Source of the DNA: Candolleomyces eurysporus
Taxonomy: Eukaryota > Basidiomycota > Agaricomycetes > Agaricales > Psathyrellaceae
Length of the DNA: 64,000 nt
Assembly (NCBI GenBank): GCA_027579435.1
Contig: JANBPK010001192.1
Coordinates: 1-64,000, forward strand
Direction of reading: 5' to 3'
Both the position numbers and the translations under genes were made by a program. Of this stretch, positions 57,665 through 64,000 are shown in pieces. The number at the start of each line of letters is the position of its first letter. Within the stretch, counting starts at the first letter, position 1. A model generated the notes under the pieces. That model made no database searches, was not told the origin of the DNA, and saw only the letters and a list, made by a program, of their open reading frames with translations.

Positions 57665-59333
57665 ATGGCCTCGTATCCGTCGAGGCCGCAATCGTTCCAA
57701 TATGGCGAGCGACCTGTTTCGTCTCGTACCTCCTATCCTACGTTTCTCTCTGCAACCGAATCTCTACAACTCCAGGCCCGCTGGGCTTGGCATGGGCTCT
57801 ATGATGCGTTCCGGTGGAATGTCTTGTTCAGGACCATTGCAAAGTACGTTTGGCGACGCATTGTTGTACTGTATGCTATTCTGAACTGACTAAAGCATCT
57901 ACTCATCCAATGCACACCTCTTTATCTGTGGTGGTGGTTGATTGCAATACAGCGACCCTGAAATCCGAGCCAACGTGTACAAGTCGGTCCTTCTGAACAC
58001 CATATCTCTGGCGTCGATATACACTTTCGAGTTGATTGTGGAACCGTTTGTGAGGGACCAGGAGAGATGGCTCCATCGGAATATTGGGTGGTTTTACCAT
58101 GTTATGTGGTTATTGCCTGTCGTTGGGACGTCGTTCTATCTTAACGTACGTTTTCGCCTACTTCATCCGCGTTCATGGCACGTCGCTCACATGGAACTCT
58201 GGCAATCGACAACCCCATCGAACGAATACTCTGACACTGTCCAACTCCAACTCCAAACAGAGTACATGGGTGAATATCATCGCCAAACGTACATTCGTAC
58301 TGCAGCATGGAGGTCGAGCGACTGTGCACCAGCCTGCAGGCTACACCGGGATGCTCAAGGCTATCGCAACATCTGCTTACCGCGTGGTGATGGTCTTCAC
58401 CTCTTTGTTGGTATCGTTTGGGCTGGGGATTATACCGTATGCCGGTCCGGCTGCGTCGTTCGTTTTCTTTTGTTGGCTAGATTCGTGAGTGTTCTGTTCC
58501 TTCTCCTCGAGGTCCGGGAATTAACTCGGATGTCACATTTTTCTTTCGGATGCAGGTATTATTGCTTTGAGTGAGTGACATTATATCCTTGTCCACCAAG
58601 GGTGTTGAAGCTCACTATCATCATCGTGGTTTAGATTCGTGTGGGTCGCGCGTGGAATGTCGCTATCTCGGAGAGTTCGGCACTTGGAAGAACGGTGGGC
58701 GTACTACCTCGCATTCGGTATGCTGATCTTTTTCTTCGTATGCTCATTGCATAACTAACTCTCAATTCTACCCAACTCCACTTGCCAATAAATAATAGGC
58801 CTGCCTTCCACCGCTGTATGCATGCTCGGCTCTGGCCTAGCCAGCGCGGCTTTATTCGCCCTCATATACCCCGCAGTAAGTCGCGAACTCTACGCTAACA
58901 AATTTTATTAACATTAACGTGAACATGATATATGCGCTCGCGTTAGTACATTATTCTAGCGATGTACGCCCACCCAGTCCCTCTCGATCCATACAATCCC
59001 CTCCCACCCTCAAGCTCCCATACCGCCGAGGAAGACCACATCCGACACCCCTCACCCTTCGTCCCCATTCGCATACCCGTTTTTGGGCTCGTTATCTGGC
59101 TCAACGACTCCATTGTTCGGGTATTGAGCGTCGGCGGTGGGACACCTCAGACCAGTACTACTGTAGGCAAGCAGCGGAGTAGGGCGTTGAGCGATGCTTC
59201 GGAGAGTGTGGAAGCAGGCGAGAGCTACGAGTTGGAGAATAAGGGTATTAGTATGCCCCAGTCGCAGCCGGTTCCAAGGCAGGTCAGGCAGACAAGGGAG
59301 AGGGTTACGTTGAGTAGGAGGAAGCTTGATTAG
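57665..59333 (+). CDS. EI24-family multi-pass membrane protein
   Basis: Exons: 57665-57843, 57953-58145, 58261-58484, 58556-58570 (15 nt), 58635-58717, 58799-58875, 58947-59333. They give 385 aa in frame. Conserved EI24 blocks are LQARWAWHGLYDAFRW, an NVYKSVLLNTISLASIY membrane segment, WFYHVMWLLPVVG, VSFGLGIIPYAGPAASFVFFCWLDSYYCFEFVW, and LPSTAVCMLGSGLASAALFALIYP. About five to six membrane segments are predicted, with a cytosolic charged tail. Animal EI24 is an ER protein linked to autophagy and apoptosis, and the fungal role is not established. Confidence 0.85.
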
Positions 59334-59844
59334 GTGGATCGTCTGCTTGTTACATCTTGCTGTCGTATTTTTCACAGATATATATATATATCATCTTCAA
59401 TAATATAATATATACTATACATTCATATTTTCGGTGATTTTGAAGACACAGCCAGGTAACCCTGGAAGCTGGCTCCGCCGCAACGCCCGCTACTTGCGGA
59501 CACTGCCCAACACTTATTCTATTGAAAAGAAGCGCCTCTCCCTACCATTTACAACATTGAAAATTGCACATGCTCGTAGACATCCCCTCTAAGACACTCA
59601 ACGGCAAGATAGACCCAGCTTTCGACCTACACGTTCCAGAAATTAACTTGTACATTGACGTAAAATATACGCTCATCATATCTAGATTGCTATGCCCGTC
59701 CCAAAAATTCTATGCACGTTGTCTCATTTTCAACAAATGCTATGTACTCCTGCTCCTAGGCATTGTCCCGACCACCTGTCTCGTCTATCCAGCAATCCGA
59801 GAAACGTATGGAGAGCCTATATATCCAAGAAGGGTCCTGCTCTA
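59334..59844. other. convergent intergenic region with AT-rich tract
   Basis: TA-repeats at about 59381-59425 lie in the 3' untranslated region of the EI24-like gene. No coding sequence recognised. Confidence 0.5.
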
Positions 59845-62419
59845 TCATCCACGATGACCGCTGGCACCCTTGTCGTTCTGAGGCGCCTTCACCGTCTTTC
59901 TACGCTTCGAACCGCGTCCGGAGTTTGGCCGCCTCCAGCTACTACCACCCTGGTCATTCTGGGGTGCCTCCGCCTCCCTTTTCCGCTTGGGTCTCTCTGT
60001 AGCTTTGTTCCCGGACTTTGGCTGTCTCAAACTGGTTCTACCCTGATCGTTCTGAGGTGCCGCCTGGATTCGCTGCGAACGACGTACTTGAGTCACAGGC
60101 AGCTCGGCATCGTCTGAAATGGACGGGGCCTTGCGTTTTGTGGTTGCAGAACCAAGGTGATGGTGAGATCCAGAAGGAGGTTCAGGAGAGGGAGGTTCAG
60201 GAGAGGGAGGTTCAGGAGAGGGAGGTTCAGGAGAAAGAGGTTCAGTCTTCACATCATCCCGAGTGGGGCTCCAGCCATCAGAAGCCAACGCGTCTTCAAA
60301 AATCTTTTCGAGAGCGCTGTGGTTGTCCAGCTTGAAGGGTGAATGATGATCGAGTTGGGGGGTCCCAGCTTGACCCTCCGTATCATCCAAGATCTCTCGG
60401 ATCGCGTTGTGTTTGAACACCTGCAATGTGTCCTTGTACCACTTCTCGAGAGAGGGATTACTGGGAATGTGAAGGGACTTTAGTGGGGAGGTACCCAAAA
60501 TCAACGTCTCCTTAGCAGTCCCACCTATGAACGTATCGTGTACATTATCGTAGATGCAGTATTCAAAGTACTGCTCGAGGAGAACCTCCACACTCATTGG
60601 GCGCATGGGCAGTTCGAACTTGAATGTCCGGAGGATGTGGTAGAGAGCAACCCAGAGGAATGACTGTTGGTCGTCGGATAATTCATGCCTGCGCCACCCT
60701 TTGAGAAGATAACACGACATGAAAGGCCAAGTGCCCTGCACCACAATGAATGAGTGATATGTTCGTGGACACTGTAGTGCGAGTCTTACCGTGCGATGAC
60801 GTTGCCGGGCCTCATGGTTGATTGGATTCCCATGTTCATCCTTCACCCGAATGGCCAGCTCCCAGTCAATTAGGACACCACGTCCGTTCTCATCGATCAT
60901 GATGTTATTGTCGCTGACATCGCGATGAAGATACCCGAGCTTGTAGGCACCTTTATGGGCTAGGGAGTAACTGTCAATCTCCATGTCAACACTAACAATG
61001 GAAGGGAGACTCACCAATGAAGGCATCAAAGATAGCCTGTAGGAACTGGACCGGAGACTCATAGTCTGCAAGAGATTTTGGGATGAAATTTACCAACAGG
61101 CGGTGGTGCACCCGTGCATCCGATTTTGTATGGGAATTGCTCTTGACCCACCCCGGCTGGACGTACTCCTGCGTCAATGTTCGCTGGTACTTCCCAGGAA
61201 GATCGTCTCCTGCAACAAGAGTTGGGACGTGCGGCACATTGGCTTTGTTGAGAGCCCCGATGATGTCTGACTCCTTCTCCACTCCACCTGCATCTGTCCT
61301 CCAGACGTCCTTGAGAAATTGCACCTTTTCGTCCATTGGATCCCAGGCAGCGAAGGCTCGCGTGCAACGGCCTGTCAAAGACACAGAGTCATAGTGGGAG
61401 CCCCAGACCAGGACCTGGCGAACCTTGCCATTCTCCGACTCGTTGGGTATATCAAGGACAAGAATGGGATGATCCTTCTTATTGTCCGGGACATGTTGTG
61501 CGAGCTTCAGTTTGGCAAGCTTGATGTCCTTGCCAGTCGCAAGTTGCACTGTGGAATCAACACCCCTCTCTTCGGGTGAAAGAGAGTTGAAGCGCCAGAG
61601 GAATTCCAAGAATGGGCGGGGGTTGGTTCTGATGTTGATTCCTTCAGTAATGATGAGTCCAGCTCGATCGGCACGGATAATGTAGACCATAGGGTCGGCG
61701 AAGAGGATGAAGAAAACGAAGGTTCGCCACTGGCGGTTCAGATGTTCCATCAAGCAGGTGGATATCTGAGCAAGAGTCTCGGTAGCATCCTGTGCTGTTG
61801 AGAGAAAGGAGGCGTCCCCGAATACCCTGGCCTTGGTAGTCTTGACCTCCATCAACAGGTCCGCCTTATCCAGTTGGGTCGGTCGACCCTTTGGAGATTT
61901 GTCGCTCCTCAGCCGGCCAGGGTACGTTGAGAGACCTGGGCGGCTTTTCTTTGTTGGACCAGACAGACGATTGGAGGTGTCGACAACAGTACATTTGGGC
62001 AGAAGGAGTTGGAGACCCCCTAACTATACGATGGAAAACGTGAGTGGGGTAAACTCACAAAACAGTGGGACTTACGAGGGAGTTATACATATCCTTCTCA
62101 GTAACCTTTACTCGCCCCTTTTCTCGCTTGACCGCATAGCACTTCTCACCGAGAGCTGTGTCCCATTGTTTCCTCAAATCGAGCGACGCCGTTGTTGGGA
62201 CCTTGGCAAAGTACGTCCTGTTATTCAACGCCACCGGGGGACTCCCTCGTGGACACTGCGGAGCACAGAGCTCCATAAACTCGTTGATGGGCATGGGGGC
62301 CACCATTTGTCCATTGATGTCAATGAGCACTTGTTTCTTGGTCCGTGTTGACTCCGTGAAACGCTACGGTTCGCCTTCCTCACAGGTGTCTGCTGGGATA
62401 CGTGAGTACGATGCAGCAT
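59845..62419 (-). CDS. FunK1-type fungal protein kinase
   Basis: Exons about 62384-62419, 62076-62336, 61015-62023, 60790-60959, 59845-60735, total 788 aa in frame. FunK1 kinases are an expanded mushroom family with unknown substrates. The N-lobe region includes EVKTTKA. The catalytic loop reads YLHRDVSDNNIMID. The metal-binding motif is the FunK1 variant LIDWELA in place of DFG, and GTWPFMSCYLL follows. The first intron is 47 nt and weakly supported. The tail has four Pro-Glu-Pro-Pro-Ser units (see 60179-60245) and three APQND(Q/K)G units mixed with basic RPKRKRE and SKRRKT runs, which suggest nuclear location (inference). Confidence 0.85.
60179..60245 (+). repeat. 15-bp tandem repeat in FunK1 kinase gene
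   Basis: Four near-perfect units of GGTTCAGGAGAGGGA plus a partial fifth. On the minus strand they encode repeating EPPSP. The unit length keeps frame, so copy number can vary without breaking the protein. Confidence 0.9.
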
Positions 62420-62589
62420 GGTGCGATTTTTATGGGACAATTTACCTCGTTTCTGTTTCACAATTTCTTTCTTGTCGACGGATAATAGGAGAGACAGTGG
62501 TCCGTTTCAAAAATCGAGAGTCATGTGGATTCCCACGGCGGATCATACCAAGCGCTAGAGCAAGCACACTCTTCTGGTGTAAGCAAAGT
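62420..62589. other. short spacer between tandem minus-strand genes
   Basis: 170 bp. Must hold the FunK1 promoter and the 3' end of the cyclin gene. No motif recognised. Confidence 0.45.
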
Positions 62590-64000
62590 TCAGTCTGATC
62601 CTGCTGCTGCCTCTTCTGCGGACTTCCTTCCGAACTCGAAAATCTGGACAGGGTATTGAGAGGGCTGTTTTCGTAGGCAGAGGCGGCACTGACAACACCC
62701 GACGTACTTCCGGTAGTCGCACCAGCAGATCTTCCCATCCCAGAAGAGAAACTCGAATGTAGAATATTCAGGATCATGGAAGTGGGCGGCTTGGTGGGCA
62801 AGTGCGCGCCGAACGAAACGCTGGTAGGCGAAAGGTGGCTTCGGCCGTGCGCTTGTGGGGACAGGATATGATGATTGAGTTGCCGAGGAATGGGTCGAAG
62901 GGTACTGAGTGTTTGAAGAGGTGTAGGGATAGTAATGCACGAAAGGAACTACGCGTGAAAGTGAAGGCAGCCGCGTCGGCGTGGCATAGCTGGAAACTGC
63001 ATCAGACTCGGCAGTTTGGCTCACGGAAGTTGAGGTGGTTGTCGCATATGAAGCCGGGTGTCGAGGCGGCGAAGAAATCGCGGGTGGTTGATATTGCGTT
63101 GACTTGGGCTGAGAATTTTTGGTAGTGCGCGGGGTGAAGCAATGGTCATATCGGACCTTCTTCGGGTCCCTTGCGTCCCTCCTCCTCGAAGCGATAAACT
63201 GGCTGTTCCTCGTGTCCTTCTCCTTGGCCTGGACCAGACTTTCAACAAGTTCAACCAGCTCTCGTGAGTCGGCTTGTCAACATACAAGTTGAAGTCGACG
63301 CCTAGGAGGAATTCGCGTTCCATGCGGTTTATTTCTGCCAACTCAATCCCCGAGACCTCGGACCACGTCTGATTAGTGTAGGTTTTGCTAGAAAGACGTT
63401 TTGAGTTAACTTATGCACGTAAAAACATCGAAATGACATACTTGCTCGTCCAAAAACCTGTTGGCCATCATCAATCCAGCAACTGCGTTCCTAAACTCAC
63501 TCCCTCTCTGCGCCAGTGTAAAGTGGTTCCGCTCCTTCAGTCGGTAGATGTAATGTAGCGACAGCACAATGACGCCCTGAGACACTTAGGTAGTCTCCAA
63601 AAGCTTTTGCATAAACGAAAAGAAAGAAGGGGTAGCCACAAGTTGCAAGAGTGAGGAGGAATTGTGACTCGAGACGGAGAGTAGGCTCGAAGTCTCACTC
63701 AACTCCGAGTTCGCCATCCTGGAAGGTGATGAAGGGGGATGGTTGGAGCTCGGATACATCATCGAGACGTCGCCTAGACCGTTTCCCGCAACCCAATCAC
63801 CGTCCTTACTTGGAAGAGCAGGCGTTGACCGGCGGGTTGCTGGGCTGCTAGCGAACCACAAGTAGCAAATCATCTCGCGACTTTCGGCGACGAAGTGTGC
63901 GCTACGGTTCCGGGCAAAGTCGAGCCAGTCGATGCGATGTGGGACAGAGTCCCAAACATATCCTGAGGCTGCCAGGGTAGGGTGATGGTGTGCCGGTTCC
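62590..64000 (-). pseudogene. Pho80/Pcl-type cyclin, broken; 5' end beyond the window
   Basis: Cyclin-box blocks are clear: ESREMICYLWFASS (about 63830-63875), FFSFMQKLLETT, VSQGVIVLSLHYIYRLKERNHFTLAQRGSEFRNAVAGLMMANRFLDEQ (about 63440-63585), TWSEVSGIELAEINRMEREFLLGVDFNLYV (about 63280-63375). Such cyclins activate Pho85-type kinases. Lesions: TAA at 63586-63588 replaces the expected CAA (TTQVSQ). One base is extra at the start of the next exon (about 63380-63387). One base is missing after WLNLLK (about 63235). The C-terminal tail continues in frame to a stop at 62590. The frame shifts could be technical, but the TAA is a plain C-to-T change. Confidence 0.75.

Noticed and set aside
1..64000. 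CRISPR arrays, tRNA or rRNA genes, bacterial-type operons, biosynthetic gene clusters
   Set aside because: No regularly spaced repeats, no recognisable tRNA or rRNA sequence, and gene content is ordinary eukaryotic housekeeping plus retrotransposons.

Overview
The window reads as nuclear DNA of a mushroom-forming basidiomycete (Agaricomycetes). Genes are dense on both strands and split by many 45-70 nt GT-AG introns. They include a basidiomycete-type trehalose phosphorylase, a FunK1 kinase, a COMPASS Ash2/Bre2 protein and TFIIIB-like, CAP and EI24 proteins. The left end is occupied by fungal LTR retrotransposons. I saw no bacterial, organellar or CRISPR features.

Layout. 1-12927 is a nested retrotransposon block. 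A Ty1/copia element (486-12927; its 5' end is not in the window) is split inside its RNase H domain by a Ty3/gypsy chromovirus (3744-12152) with near-identical LTRs and a CCTTC target duplication. 14341-23099 holds an ASH2/BRE2-like gene (-), a conserved hypothetical (+) and POL5 (+, 12 exons). 23274-28777 holds MSH3 (-), head to head with ATP12 (+). 30074-36023 holds a small hypothetical, NTAQ1, a BTB-domain protein and a small secondary-metabolism-free 'DUF6593-like' protein, all +. 36300-46794 holds a 1646-aa serine-rich protein, a ubiquitin-conjugating enzyme and trehalose phosphorylase, all -. 47267-54913 holds a TFIIB/Brf-like factor (+), CAP (-), a mitochondrial release-factor-like protein overlapping MZM1 (both -) and histone H1 (+). 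55279-64000 holds a single-pass membrane protein (+), an EI24-family protein (+), a FunK1 kinase (-) and a broken Pho80/Pcl-type cyclin (-), which runs off the window.

Gene relationships. Three mitochondrial genes are present: ATP12 (F1 assembly), MZM1 (complex III assembly) and a GGQ release-factor-like protein. The last two share exons in different reading frames, which is the most unusual arrangement I see. DNA maintenance and chromatin genes (MSH3, ASH2, H1, POL5) are scattered and do not form a cluster.

Sequence quality matters here. Ten single N characters occur, nine directly after a homopolymer. In all coding cases, dropping the N restores one continuous reading frame. Several unmarked 7-8 base homopolymers (MSH3, ATP12, trehalose phosphorylase) also carry one base too many. 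These frame breaks are therefore probably technical. The nonsense codons in the transposons and in the cyclin are not explained that way.
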